Assembly: GCF_030704535.1 (NCBI RefSeq)
Contig: NC_081822.1
Coordinates: 2,471,001-2,535,000, forward strand
DNA: 64,000 nt
Direction of reading: 5' to 3'
Origin: Vitis vinifera
Lineage: Eukaryota > Streptophyta > Magnoliopsida > Vitales > Vitaceae
In this document: positions 1 to 12,862 of the stretch, piece after piece
How the letters are laid out: each line of letters opens with the position of its first letter
How positions within the stretch are numbered: position 1 is the stretch's first letter
Program-made: the position numbers and the translations under genes
The notes under the pieces: generated by a model
Database searches by the model: none
Told to the model about the DNA's origin: nothing
What the model saw: only the letters and a program-made list of their open reading frames with translations

Positions 1-350
1 AAAAGCCTCTGAAAAATAGTTTTTAAAATTGTTTTATGATATTTTATAAAACAAAAATTTGTTTGGAAACCTAAAATGGTTTTAACCTATTTTTAATATT
101 ATTAAATATGTTTTAAAAATAATTTTTATCTTCACAACTTTATTTTTAATCATTATATATATTTATATAATTATTTTTTAAAATAAATATAAAAAAACAA
201 GTTAAAACAATTAAAAGATGTTATTTGAAAACAATATATTTTATATTAAGAACACAAAATAGAAAACAATTTCTTGTTACCAAAACGTATTTTCTAATTT
301 TTTTTTACTTTAGAAAACAAAAAAAACTGTTGTTGATCAAATAAGTTACC
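1..350 (+). repeat. AT-rich dispersed repeat, copy 1 (left end cut by window)
   Basis: This stretch shares an ordered series of motifs (ACCTAAAATG, TTTTTAATCATT, ATATTTATATAATTATTTTTTAAA, then AACAATTAAAAGATG) with copies near 8.5 kb, 10.6 kb and 63.7 kb, all in the same orientation. It has no coding capacity. The outer part contains GTTACCAAAACG, which resembles the ends of small hAT/Mutator-type MITEs. Boundaries are approximate. Confidence 0.6.
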
Positions 351-2605
351 AAAAACTGTTACAAAAATTTGGTTTTCAACTATTCTTTTAATCAAATAAG
401 TTAATTTTATATTGGGTTTCTGCTGTGGTCCATGGGTGTCTAGCCCAGAATTGTATTTGATGTGGCCCGTGGTTGTGTTTGAGCCACACACACTGACAAT
501 GATTCCTTTCAAACCGAAAAAGTGTCAACGTGATATAAGGTAATGTTTTTTTATTGCTAACAATAGACTATTAGTAGAGCATAGAGCTGCAGGGTGTCCA
601 AATTTGAGAGAGGAAGAGGAGGAACCCCTTGGGAGTCCCAAGAGCTACTTACTAGCTCCATCATGCACATGGCTTAAGGTTTTAGTTGAAATTTTAACAG
701 TAGCACCCACCTCTACTCCTCTTTTAGCTCCAAAATTATTTCCAAATTTTTCTTTGCCTCTCTCTTCTCTGTCATATGAGCTTTGCTGACCCTTTAATGA
801 TGCATGGGGTGATGTCAAAACAACAAGACCACAATGAGTATTTCAATGAAAATGCGTTGATGATGATCTTCTTAATCCTGAATTCTGATATGATAAATGA
901 CAGATTTAGTGGACAGAAGAAACACTAGTACTACTTAAATAAAGAATTCAGTGTAGCATTACATTTTGTATTGAGCAATTTGAGAATTCATCATAACCAC
1001 CATCCCAACAAAGTAAAACCAAAGGAAGTTTCCCACAGAACTGCATCCACTTTGAAGTTTGAAAAGAAGTCTTACTGTGGTATAAGTTATATAACAAGTG
1101 ATCATTGTGGGCTGTGGAAAATCCCAAAAGATAGGTTAAAAGCAATCACCATTGGTGCCTATGTGTTTGTGCTTCTCAGTACATATCAATGAATCAGTTT
1201 CGCTCTCAATTTCAAGTCAATATTGGGATGTAGTGATTCATGATAACCTGGGTTTTGTCATAGCACTGAATCATGAATTCATTTCTTGTTAATTGTATTG
1301 GGACTTGGAAAGAGATTCCCATCATTCCCTTGGTTCTTGGAGATTCTTCTCTAATCCTCCATTTCCTATAATTAATTACAGAAAAGGAGAAGTCAAGGGA
1401 GACAAACTTCGAATCTTTTTAGAAAGATGGTGGGGAAGGGTGAAAGAAAGAAAAGTAACCAGACCAGGAGGGTTTCTGGGAAGACTGGGAAGGCCACCAC
1501 CAACCCACTCAGCCTCAACCACGTCTGGTACAATGTGGAAAAGAATTACTAAAAAAAAGTGGCACATGGCATCGTATGATTTCAACCAATGGCTTGTAAT
1601 CATGGACCCCCACCCTTGGAGGCGGCCGCAGCCGCCTTCACCAGCACCACCGCCACCAGCACCACCACCATAGAGTTGGGTGAACGTGACATTCACTCAC
1701 ATTAACATCATTGCGGATCTCTATCTGATGATCTTATAAAGACGAATCTTTTTAATAAAATCATCTCACACGTGCCTCACACTTTTAATTTTTACTCCTG
1801 ATATTATTTTAAGATGGAGGTGGATGAATAGGGAACTAGTCCCTTTTACCGTTTGGGAAATTGCATGCCATGGCAAATTGGCAATGGTGCACTTCTCCAC
1901 CATCAATATTGGAGGGTAGGGGGCTATCGATTAAAAAGGATGGTCACTAGACGCCAAACCCAAATATGGAAACTGTTTAGATTTCTAACAAAAGGGTCCC
2001 TACCCCACAAAGAGAGGTCACCTTATTGGTAGTTGTGGTCCTAACCCTAAGCCCCCGCCATCTGATCACTTCATCAAAGGCCTATCACCCATAACTTTGT
2101 GTCAGATCAGATAGGAGAGGACCTTCTACAACTTGGGTTGGGTGGTCCAGGCAGTTCACACTTGTCTCTTATCAGTTGAGATCAGGGAGGAGCACTTTGG
2201 GTGCAGGTGATGAGAGTACATGTGGTCCAGTGTATGCAAATCCATCTAAGAGTAGCTTCAATTATTTAACTAGAAAAGTTCAACAGCAACAAGTGAATAA
2301 TCTTTGAGGAGACAAGGATAAAGCCATTGTTTAAATTCCTGCTGTTTTGCATTGAGAAGTAGAGAAAGTTACATAGTGGAGGAGGGGACTCGTATATTTG
2401 AATTCCAAATACATACATATGGAGTCCCGCCTTCCTTCTGAGACAGTAAAAAAAAAAAAGCAACATGAAACTACGGTACAACAACAATGACAATAACAGT
2501 AACAGTGACATCCCTTTAGGCTTGTTATGAACATCAACAAGAATTGAAGTCCTGATGAGATCTTCCCTTGTTATAGAAATGCTTATTAACTGCAATTCTT
2601 GTAAA
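351..2605. other. Intergenic region and permease 3' flank, no supported gene
   Basis: Short open frames occur here, including a proline-rich one near 1293-1673 with a glycine-rich antisense shadow. None has family resemblance, splice context or a promoter. The part next to 2606 is presumably the 3' UTR of the minus-strand permease. I see no transposon ends. Confidence 0.5.
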
Positions 2606-4573
2606 TCAGTAGCTAGTCTTGAAGGGCTTGTAAACCTTGAGGTCAAGAATAACCCCTGCAACTGAGCCAGCAGCCGCAGCAATGGAAATAATTAGGCAAG
2701 CAAAGCTGAGGATTTGGAGGCAAAGCCATCTGGTACTCCATTTTGGGATCTTCTTCTGTGCAATATACATCTCCACTGGGAAATATACTGTCAAAGGCCA
2801 AAATCCAAAGGCCCCAAGGATTCCAACTACGTCATTGAAGAATGGCATGAGCATGGATATGACTGTGGTTATTATCACAAAAATTGTTCGCCAAACCAGG
2901 CGGAAGAGGTTGAGATTGTAAGGCTTGAAACCCGGAATTGGGATTTTGATTTCCTTGGTGATGAACTGGCTATCAGGGAACTTCTCTGCTGCCCATTTTT
3001 CAATGAAGGCGAAGAGGGGCTGGCAGTAGACTTGGTATGCTCCAACAAGATGGATAACTATTGCTGCGTTTGCTATATCAAGAAGCCAATACGGGTTATA
3101 GAAGCCAAAGCCAGTGAGGAGGTTTCCAGGGGCCAGGTCTCCAAAAGCAGCATAGCCCATGCAGCCACAGAGCATGTAAAACAGTGTGGTCACTATAACA
3201 CTAAGAAGAGTGGCCTTCTTCATTGTCTTCTTCTCTGATGGAGGAGATTTGATTGTGTCCTGTTATTTAATAAATCAGATAGTTCAATATATAAAAGAAC
3301 CACCTGTTTGATGAATTCAGTATAAATAAATAAAAAAAGGATCTGTACCTGAATCTCAATGAGGATGATGGAGTAAGAGTAGGCAAAAGCTATGTTCCCA
3401 AGTGCTTGGAAGCTCCTCCATATTTTTTGAGTTTGTGTGACAGTGCCAATGCTAATCCCAGTGAGACTTCCTCTAAATTTTCCACTTTCTGGACAATAAG
3501 GGGGGAAAATAGCTCAAGTTAGTTATGTTAGAATTCATCAAACTGACCAAATTCAGTTTAGGCTCCAGATTATATGATCAGAAATTCTAGGTAAGTTGTT
3601 TGTACCTGCAACTTTAGCGACTCCAAGGCCTAGACCGATTGTGGAGTAAGCAAAGGACATGATTGCTGCAACAATGGAAAGCCACCATATCTGATCAAAG
3701 TCTGGTATTTGAGAGAGAATGATTTCAAAGATCCCAAACATGATCATATATGGATTGCTTGAAATGTGGCATGGATTTTTGTCATGACTCTCGTGGAAGC
3801 AGTTTGATCTTTTGATTGCCCTGTGTCGTTAAAACCCAGCAAAAAACAAAATTAATCCAACAACTTCCATGCAAAGAAATCAAACATCATTGAACTCTTG
3901 ATTCAAACTTCAAACTCACATCATGCTTATAGATGCTGCAATGGTGTAGCCAATGGCCACTCCAAAAAGGTTCAGGTACTGAATTAGCCCACATATCTTC
4001 ATCTTAGCTCCACCTAAGAAGATCAAAAAACCACCAAATAGAGATCAGAATTTAGGCTTCTGAAAGGTGCTCACAAGCTGATTCAACCCAAATTTCTCGT
4101 ATAACAAACGTACCAAGATTGGAACGAACAGCATCCATGTAAGTATAGTTTCTCTTGCCAGTCACAGAGTCACCCGTACGGTAGCAAGAAGAAAGAAGAA
4201 CTGAGGTGTAGTAAGTTACAAATGAGAACAAGAAGAGCACAGCAGGGCCAGCAATCCATCCAAGCTGAGCAGTGGCCCAGGCCAAGGAGAGGACACCCGA
4301 CCCAATCACAGCTGTTATTATGTGAGCACTAGCAGTCCAGAAAGTACCTGTTTGGCATATAACATGAGAAAATGAGCTTAACAATTCTTTAAAAAAAATA
4401 ATAATAAATAAATAAATAAAAACACATAATTTGGATAACTTTGTTGAGGGATATAGAAAGTTACCAGTCCTCTTGAGACGGCCATCATCATCGAAGCACT
4501 TGGAGGCACCTTGAGGTACCCCATCGATGTCGAAGACTTGGTGTGGTTGCAGGTCCTTCGGGGCGGAGCTCAT
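2606..4573 (-). CDS. AAP: Amino acid permease, AAP3/AAP5-type
   Basis: Proton-coupled plasma-membrane importer of neutral and charged amino acids (AAAP superfamily, plant AAP subfamily). Six coding exons on the minus strand: 4573-4465, 4347-4114, 4013-3920, 3820-3606, 3488-3349 and 3259-2606. They give a 481-residue protein, the usual AAP length. All junctions are GT/AG and phases match. The hydrophilic N-terminus leads into the family signature [20 protein letters not shown], then [75 protein letters not shown] and [20 protein letters not shown]. The end is LDLKVYKPF, as in AAP3. About ten to eleven membrane segments are visible. The start is the first ATG (MSSAPKDLQ), 30-40 residues before the first membrane span as in relatives. 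No frameshift or missing motif was seen. A TATA box lies about 420 bp upstream, so the 5' UTR is long or contains an intron. Confidence 0.95.
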
Positions 4574-4995
4574 CTTTTGTTATGAAAGAGACCAACACAG
4601 ATGATCTTTAATTTCTGAGTGAGGTATATAAAAAGAAAGGCCACTGGTGCCTTATTGAATGGTCTTAAAGTTTGTGCACAGAAAATTGAAATGAAATCGT
4701 AACAAGTGAAAACAGGGATAGATGGGAAGAGAGAGAGAGAGGCGTTCTTCCTTATCACTCTAGCTAGCTGTTTATCGGTGATATTTACTCACTGGCACTG
4801 AGACTGACACCCTTCCCAAGACTCACAAAGACCCAAATGGACCAACAGAGGTGGGTGTGGTAGAATCAAACTCAGAACCCAACCCACAGACACACAGTTT
4901 GCGTTCGGACTTCAGAGAGCTCTCTCCCTTGCAGTGGAGAGTGCGAGCTGAGAGTGAATTGAATTGGATGCTAAGATGAAGGGGAAGGACTGGGG

Positions 4996-5008
4996 TATAT
5001 ATAATATA
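4996..5008 (-). promoter_or_regulatory. TATA box of the amino acid permease gene
   Basis: On the minus strand this reads TATATTATATATA followed by a C-rich stretch. It lies about 425 bp before the permease ATG and is the only strong TATA-like motif in that interval. The distance implies a leader of roughly 390 nt, possibly with a leader intron. Confidence 0.5.
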
Positions 5009-5099
5009 AGTGGGTGCGATTAAGGAAGAAAAAGAAAAAGTGATGTGAAACCACGTGTTCCAAACGACCCCCCCCAAGACGACGCGGGAGGTCAACGAC

Positions 5100-8000
5100 C
5101 GGCGGATTTAAACGGGTCCCCAAACACACCCACTCACAGCCACAGCCACAACCACTGAACCGCTTTTGGCTCCAGGCAGCTTCATGGATGCCTCTCACCT
5201 CCCCTAAAAATCTCCTAATAAATTTCTGAGTATGTGTTGTTTCACCCCCACGGCCCCCTCCAACACAACTTGCACACGCTTCTCCTTTTCAAATCTAATA
5301 CGCAATTGCATTTGTAACAGACACACCACGAAGTCGCCCCTTGAGGCCCCCCACCCCCGCCCCCCTTTTTTTATTTTTTTGTATATTTTGTCATTAATAC
5401 GCAAAGGGTGAGGGTGTCACCTAAAAAAGTAACATTTGTAAAACCCTTTTTATCACACATCTTTTGATTCTTCGACCTCAACTTAATTTATTTTTTTACT
5501 ATATAAAAAAAAAGTGAAAATTTGTTGGATGAAAAATGTGAGAATTCCTTTTATAATAAAAACAATTTTCAGTTGAGCAAATCGGTTTGGCATAATGCAA
5601 AGCTTAACATTGATAATCTTTCAAAAAAACATGTTCAACCAAAAAATTATAATAAATCATAAAAATGTAAAAAAGTTATCGGTAAGTTATTATTAATATA
5701 TATCATTGGTTCACTATGTAACAATATTCTTATGTTGTTAAAATCCCGATATGTATTTTTTAAGAAAAGTTGAATTAAATTTCATCTATTTAGGAAACAA
5801 GGAAGTACTTGACAGAAGAAACTAATACTCGGAAAGATTGATAATCAAAAGAAGAAAAAGAAAAGAAGCATTATAAGTCTCATACCTTCATTAACCACAC
5901 GTCTCTTCCTTGTTGGATGAAATATTAGAGCACAAAAAGAGAAGAGGAAAGCTAGTTGTGGGGAGTGTGTTGGACGAGGGTGGAGTATATATAGGGGAGA
6001 AGAAAGGAGGTGAAGCAATATTTTGAATAAAATATCTTTAAAATGCCACCTTAGAATCAAGATCCTCACGTGTATGGGCTCTCCTCCATTCTTGCTGAAA
6101 GGCAAGGAATAAGGTTCTTTCAACAGTGTTCATGAATGTAACAGCTGGGTGCAGAAGCAACTGAGAGAAAGGATATCATTTTCAGTCAAAAAAAAATGGT
6201 TCTATAATAATCCAGCCATAGTCTTAGCACTTATGCCCTTTAATAATTATCTGCACAAATCATTTCTATTCATGGATGGACAAATAGCATCTTATTCCCT
6301 CTTAATTGTTCCCTAAGACTGAGGAAAGAAAGGTCATTAGCCAAAGGCACTTGGCTCTTTAGAATCAGTATCTCTCTATTCTGATATCCTCCTCCTTCTC
6401 CCTCTCATTCTGCCTTCTCTTTTTTTTTTCTTTAATTTCTTTGTACTTACAATAAAAAATTTAAATACTAAACAACGCTCAATTTAAATATAATACATAA
6501 AACACAAGGGTCTGATACCATGTTAAGTTATTAAATTGATTATAAATTCAACGATTAAGTAATGATGGGTTTGTGACTTTAACCACCGGCAACATCAATT
6601 CAAGACCAAAATTAAATGAGGGTGAAAAGGCAGCTAATGGAGGTGTGAGGGGTGGCTCAAAAGTTGTACCTCCAAGTGCCACCAATTTAGAGTTAAAACA
6701 TTATATTTCCACTAAAAAGATTGCCCCATTAACAAAATGCATGGCCCAATGATTACCCATTAAAAATTTTAAATTAATAAACTTAGGCTAAAATTGGTAT
6801 ATTTCATTTTGTCCCTACACGTGGTGAAACACCCAACCCACATTTTGGGTTCTCAAGTGCAAGGCCACTTGCTATAGACACAAACCCTAAGTTCATGTAA
6901 CGAAATTTTAAATTTTCAAATATTCTAATCCAAAAGCCTAGGTCTAAATGTTTTAGCTACTTGATTTTGATGTAACCCTTGTGGCCTCTATTGCATAAAT
7001 TTCCTAGAAGGAACTATATATCTATATAAAGCAGTTTCATGCTTTGACCATCTCAATATGTAGTTGGGTTCACTAAAAAGGATTAAAGTTCATTACATGT
7101 GGGGAATGAATCCAATTTTTAGAAGAAAATTTCAACATGGGTTTCCCTTCTTTAGAATCAGTGTTCAACTTACTCACGGATTAATGAACCCTAATCAATC
7201 ACATGGCCTCACTTCCAATTAATTGGTCGAGGACCATGTGATATAAAGGACAAAACCCAATGTTATCATGCAATAGGAAATAAAGTTTGATTAAAATTAT
7301 CAAACAAGAATCATATATGCCAAACACTATTGTTAGGTTAAACTTAATGTTACAAATAAGACAATGAGACATGTCTTAATGTTTTCATCATGTTAATAAT
7401 TTTTGGTCCGTGACAAATAAAATAATTGAACGGATAATAAAAAATTTGAAATACAACATATGGATAATTATCATCTAACTTTAAATCCAAGGAATATAAT
7501 ATGTTAAATTATCATTCCACCTCAGAATCAATATAACTTTGAATAAACTTACCATAATTCCATATCAAACCATATTAATAATATCTTGATTTTAGAATTC
7601 TAAATTCATTTTTGTCTCCGATAAAATTTAATTTTTAATAATAAAATAAGCAGAAATACAAATAATTAGTACTTTGCCGTGATTAAATTTTATACTTTTA
7701 AAAGACTATCTTTAAAATATTTTTGTTAAATACAAAGATAATTATGATATTTTTAAAATTTGTAATCAAATAAAAATAAGCTTCTCTCACCTCATAGAGG
7801 AAGCATAGGTTTCTAAACTTCTTTAAAACCCGATAAATTACATTTAGAAGTATAAGACCCATGATTCAGAATTTCATTTGAACATTCTTAAAAATTATAT
7901 TTAACCATTAAATATTACTTTTAATGTTTGAAAAGCTCTATCGACTTGAATCATTGAAGCCTTCACCAATAATATTGAGGACTTCCTGATGATGACTTGA

Positions 8001-8507
8001 GCTCAATTTTTTTATAATCCCTTTTAAAAGATCTTTCTTAAAAAGTGTGTTACCAACGGTTGAAAATCTTGCCAATATCTTTTTAATTAATTAATTAATA
8101 CTCCTTCCTTGGTGAGGCCTATCACAAAAACGACTGGCCGACCTGGGAAGTTAAGATATGTATTACAAATTCAATTTCAAGAGAAGTAGTCCATCAACTC
8201 CTGCTTAAGATACCATGGGTCTTGAGAAAGAAGATCAAACCAACAAGAGGGACTATTAGTCAAAAAGGTCTAGGCATAGCTGAAATGTTTGAACATTCGA
8301 TATTCAACTTTGAGGGTAGACACTGACCCCCCACCTTTATCTCCTCTCTTTTTTCACCATAGAATATAAAACACCCATATGGAGTGTGTTTGTCTCATTC
8401 AAACAAGAATAAAATAAAAATAAAAATGAAAGATAACCCATGATGTAAATCCAAATTTTGATGAGAATAAGCTTTATTCTTCAATTTTATGAAAATGGAA
8501 ATTAGGG
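5100..8507. other. Intergenic AT-rich DNA, no supported gene
   Basis: Upstream flank of the permease gene, with C-rich runs near 5250-5370 and otherwise AT-rich. No open frame here resembles a protein. A minus-strand TATATA motif followed by a pyrimidine-rich leader occurs near 5983-5930 and is listed as a finding. Confidence 0.5.
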
Positions 8508-8800
8508 GTATGTTTGATAATAGTTTTTGAATTATTATCTAATATTTCATAAAATAAAAGTTTATTTGAAATTTTAAAATATTTTAAATTTATTTTTAAT
8601 ATTTTTAAATATATTTTAAAAATATTTTTTATGTCTAATACTTTATTTTTAATCATTTTACATATTTTATATAATTATTTTTTTAAACAATCATAAAAAG
8701 GAGATATTGTCTAAAAACACTCGTTGAAAACAGTTTTTAATCATTACACGTGTTTTCCTATTTTTGAATGAGAGAAAACTGTTCTCGGCCCTAGATAATA
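8508..8800 (+). repeat. AT-rich dispersed repeat, copy 2
   Basis: Starts with GGTATGTTTGATAATAG and contains the same ordered core as copies 1, 3 and 4 (TTTTATTTTTAATCATTTTACATATTTTATATAATTA in two pieces). Ends near CACGTGTTTTCC. Non-coding and probably a MITE-like element; boundaries are approximate. Confidence 0.6.
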
Positions 8801-10154
8801 TTTTCATTTTTTTTAATTTTTCTTTCAACTCCCCTGAGTATATTCTTTAAGTATTTGTTAAGAGAAAAAGATTCATTTTGTACTTACTACCAAAAAAAAA
8901 AAAAAAAAAAAACAGAGACAAAAAGAAGCCTAAGTTAAGATGAACCTTTACATCCTGGGTTTTTTTTTTTCTTTTCTTTTCTTTTGTGGATAGGGACTGA
9001 TCTTGGTCTTAAAGTTTAAAAAGGGCATTAGGTGGTGAAAAATATCTCCATATTGCCAGTACTTTTTTCAATTGGCTTTATCTTCTTCAACCTTCAACAT
9101 CCCCAACCCAGAATAATGTTTTTCAAATTCGATGTGAAGTTGCGACTGGTCGCCGAATTCGAATGAGGGCATGTGAATTAGAATCCAGGATAAGAAGCTT
9201 TGGGTGGGCAGCTTTATTATAATGGTCCTTTGAAATTAGAGAAAATGACACCCATTTATAAATTCCTTACTTGTTAAAATTTGGCTCTAGCTAGGATTTA
9301 AGTATGAGATGGGGCTTGGCTTCCAATGCATATCTTCTTTCCTTGTCTCGGCCCTCCTTCAAAAATCATGAAAGTTCCACCATAAATGCATATGGAAGTT
9401 CATTATTGAATGCGACATACATTTATTGGGCAACAAAATTGGTACCATCTGCCCTAGTGTGAACGGCAGTGATGGGGTAATGTCATGTGTTTTGACTAAA
9501 ATGTGGAACCACTCCCATTGAATACTGCAATTATTGTTGGAGAATTTCTATTGTCAAGCCCTTGAATGCAACCTTCTAACTTCCTTTGAAATTTTGTTCA
9601 TTTTAAATCATTTGTAGAGGAGAAAAATAATTGTCTCATCCCCTGTTTTCAAAGCCCCTTTTGTTTTGGTTCAATTGAGTACAATGGGGTGTACACCTTG
9701 GAATATTCCCCTCCCTATGAGACTTAAATTAGTCAAAAAAATTTATTATTTTCAAAATATTTGAATTTGTCAAGACCAAATTTCTTCAAAGGTATGAAGA
9801 ACTTTGAGAAATTCAAGCATGAAGGATGTTGACTGTGTGGCAATAAGTGTCTTCAATAATTAAAGCTCACATCATCTCTACCTCACAAGTTCATCAAATT
9901 TATTCTAGTGGGGCTTATCAGAACTGAAAATACCTTGTCTTTTATACCCATTTCTAGGATATGGAAGCATATGGAAAAATATTGCTTGAAATTATAGATG
10001 ATAATGGAGATGGTACCACAAGTAATTGCTTTATGAAGGACAACTTGGAGTTAGCAACTAGGAGATGGGTACAAGTTTTTGGACCATTCCTAGGATGAAG
10101 AAGAATCACTATTTAAAAATATTACAATAAAAATAAGATGATCTTTTTTTCTTT

Positions 10155-10202
<48 letters not shown>

Positions 10203-10555
10203 AACTCATTTTTCTTGTAAATAAAATTTCATAAAATATTCTTAAAGCATCAATACTTTTTCCATAAACTTGTGTAGGCATATTCTCATCCTCTTACAAA
10301 AGTGGATGAAAAATAAGTGTGGTGATATGTTGATAACCAAAAATAGGGGGGGAGAAACTTCACTTTGAAGCTTTAATAAATTGGTGTCTTAATTAATTCT
10401 TCTTAGAGTTTGTTCATTGTTCATTGTTGGGATTTCTTTTCAATAATGGATTTTTTTTTTCTTGAATGATGATTTTTATATTGTTGATTTAAAAGAAAGA
10501 GTCAACAATAAAAATATTTAAAACCCAAAAGAACATTAAGGTCTAAAGATACCAA
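8801..10555. other. Intergenic DNA with simple repeats
   Basis: No supported gene. It contains an A-run of about 22 bases near 8890-8911, a T-rich stretch near 8960-8985 and an AT dinucleotide tract near 10,161-10,197. Confidence 0.5.
10161..10197. repeat. AT dinucleotide microsatellite
   Basis: An uninterrupted run of about 18 AT units in intergenic DNA. The open frame across it (a run of Y-I residues) is an artefact of the repeat. Confidence 0.9.
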
Positions 10556-10885
10556 AGGCATGTTTGGTTGCTCATTTTTTAGAACAATTTTTTAAAATTA
10601 TTTTTTAATGTTTTGTAAAACAAAAATATGTTTGAAAACTTAAAATATTTTTAGCATATGTTTAAATATGTTTTTAAAATAATTTTTATATCTAATGTTT
10701 TGTTTTTAATCATTCTATATGTTTATATAATTATTTTTTTAAATAGTCATTAAAAAACAAATAAAAATAAAAGAAAATAACTAAAAGATGATTTTTAATA
10801 ACATGTTTTGATTGTCAAATGTATTTTTTTTATTTTTTGTTTTTTAAAAAAAAAAAACTATTTTCGTTATGAAACGAATCCCAAA
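10556..10885 (+). repeat. AT-rich dispersed repeat, copy 3
   Basis: Begins GGCATGTTTGGTTGCTCA and ends near CGTTATGAAACGAATCCC. The interior follows the same motif order as copies 1, 2 and 4. The GTTTGGTTGC start is typical of hAT-type MITE ends, but I could not fix a target-site duplication. Confidence 0.6.
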
Positions 10886-12862
10886 TCTCCATTTTACAAA
10901 ATTCAACAATAGAAAAAATCAATCTTTGATTTAAGCCTATATTATTTTATTTTTATTTTATATTATATATAAGATAATTATATATATATTAGGTAGGAAA
11001 TTAAAGATATATTTTCATAAAGATGTAATAAAGTCTCAAGACATGGTATTTTATTATTATTTAAAATTTTATGACTCGTACCACAATTAAAAATATAAGT
11101 AGACTTTGAAATATGAATGTTTTCTTTATTAAATTCAAAATATGTTTTACTTTGACCCCATTGATCTTCCTCAACAAAGATTATTTTCCTAAAATTTTCT
11201 TTAATAGTGAAAATTTTCAATTTTTTGAATTGTGTATGAAATAAATTTTTTGACCTCTTTATGGATGTAGGCAGGTTTATTATTTTTATTTTTTTTTTTA
11301 AATATCAAAACTAAAGAAGAATATATATTTTTTTGAATAATAAAAACTAGAAAGAAAATCAATATTGGTATAGAAAATAGAATTGAAAATAAAATACTAT
11401 TAATAGAAAGAAAAAAAAAGGAAAAGTAGTATAGAAAAATAGAATTAAAAACAAAATCCTATAAATAGAAAGGCAAACACTAGGTAACAATAAGTTAATA
11501 ACTTAATAACGCTACATTACAGTGAATAGTATACGCGTATGAGAATTGAATACTCGCCATCACAGCCGCCCAAGCCTTCGTCCTCATTAGACGGTAGCAA
11601 GACAGTCAACGAACATGGGGTGGGGGAATTAGGGACCCACTCGAGACCATTGGGCTTTTGTCCTTTAATGGGTTCGGCAGTCAACTCTGGCCGTCTATTA
11701 TTGGGCTCCTTTTTTCCGCATCCCAGCCCACTGATGGCGACTCTTTCTTTGTATTTATTGTTTTTTATACCCACTGGTTGAGCCCAGTTTTGAAATTTTG
11801 GGCACGTGTAGTTGACGATTTACTAAACTGCCATTGGTCGTCTCGCCTGGGGTGACTCGTTTGTTGACTCACCTGCTCACGCGGCGAATGGCCCTGGACC
11901 GAGTATGTCTGTTTCATATCATTGTCACACTAACTTCGTCAGTGTGTCGCACATTTCACATGCAAAGCCAAAGCATGTGGTAATGTTTTGCAACTTGGTA
12001 AATTCCAGTCGTACTCATAAACCATCACACAATTAGATTATAATTATTCCTAAAATATCCATGCAACTCTGATCACTTTCTTTAACCGCTCTTACAACTG
12101 GACTTAGTTTAATAGCAAAAATCTGATAAGAAAATGACAGGAGTTCATAAATCCATTTTCCAGAAGATTTAGGGAACATTACAAAGATGATATTTTTAAA
12201 GGCATTGCAAGCATGCGGGTACTTGATAAGTAGGAAGAAAGAAAACCAACTTTTGACTAGAAAGGAAAAGGAGATTTCATCATGTGATGATGTACAAAGG
12301 AGATCTGCCAGTACAATCCCACACGCTTTTAGGCTTCTAACTTTGCAAGGATAAGCCCAACTCCAGAGAAAGATCTTCACCACCTAACCGATTGGTATAC
12401 CTTTCTTAGATTTATACACATGGGCATGCCTGGTATCGAGATTTGGCATAAGGGGAAAAAGGGTTATCGTTTGACCCCTGAAACCTGCCACATTGCAGAA
12501 TGAACCAGAGATCACTAGCTTTTTCTCTCCATTGTATCTGTTTGTTGGGTTAAAAAAACCAAGGTCTAGAACCTCTGTTATAGCCAAGAACTTTGGGAAC
12601 AAGAGATTCATGGCACAAACCATCTTGGAAAGGAGATGCAGGAGTTAACAGAAACTATGTGTACCATCAAATTATCGGAAGCAACTTTGTACACTATGAA
12701 ACATTGAAGAAACATCTGATGAATACATTCAATGAATGAATAACAGTCATGGATTTGGGATAGCACAACATTAGGGAATTCCTTTTAAACCGTCCCCTTC
12801 TGATGTTACATGGAGAGTAAGAGAATTTTGGAACTTCTAGCCCATGCCCTGGTGCCAATGGG
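10886..12862. other. Intergenic DNA and signal peptidase 3' flank
   Basis: 10.9-11.5 kb is AT-rich with nothing recognisable. 11,520-11,990 is GC-richer and holds several GGGCT/AGCCCA motifs of the plant site II type and a TTGACTCACC, but no convincing coding region on either strand. 12,000-12,862 directly follows the signal peptidase stop codon on the minus strand and is most likely its 3' UTR and flank. Confidence 0.45.

Noticed and set aside
1293-1696. Overlapping frames with proline-rich (plus) and glycine-rich (minus) sequence
   Set aside because: They come from one GC-rich CCACCA-type stretch. No family resemblance, promoter or splice support on either strand.
2637-3238. Plus-strand open frames opposite the permease
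   Set aside because: They are antisense shadows of the conserved last permease exon.
11517-11855. Open frames on both strands in a GC-richer segment
   Set aside because: No recognisable domain and no conserved motif. More likely promoter-like or non-coding sequence.
12033-12623. Minus-strand open frames after the signal peptidase stop codon
   Set aside because: They lie in the expected 3' UTR, have no acceptor-linked continuity and resemble nothing.
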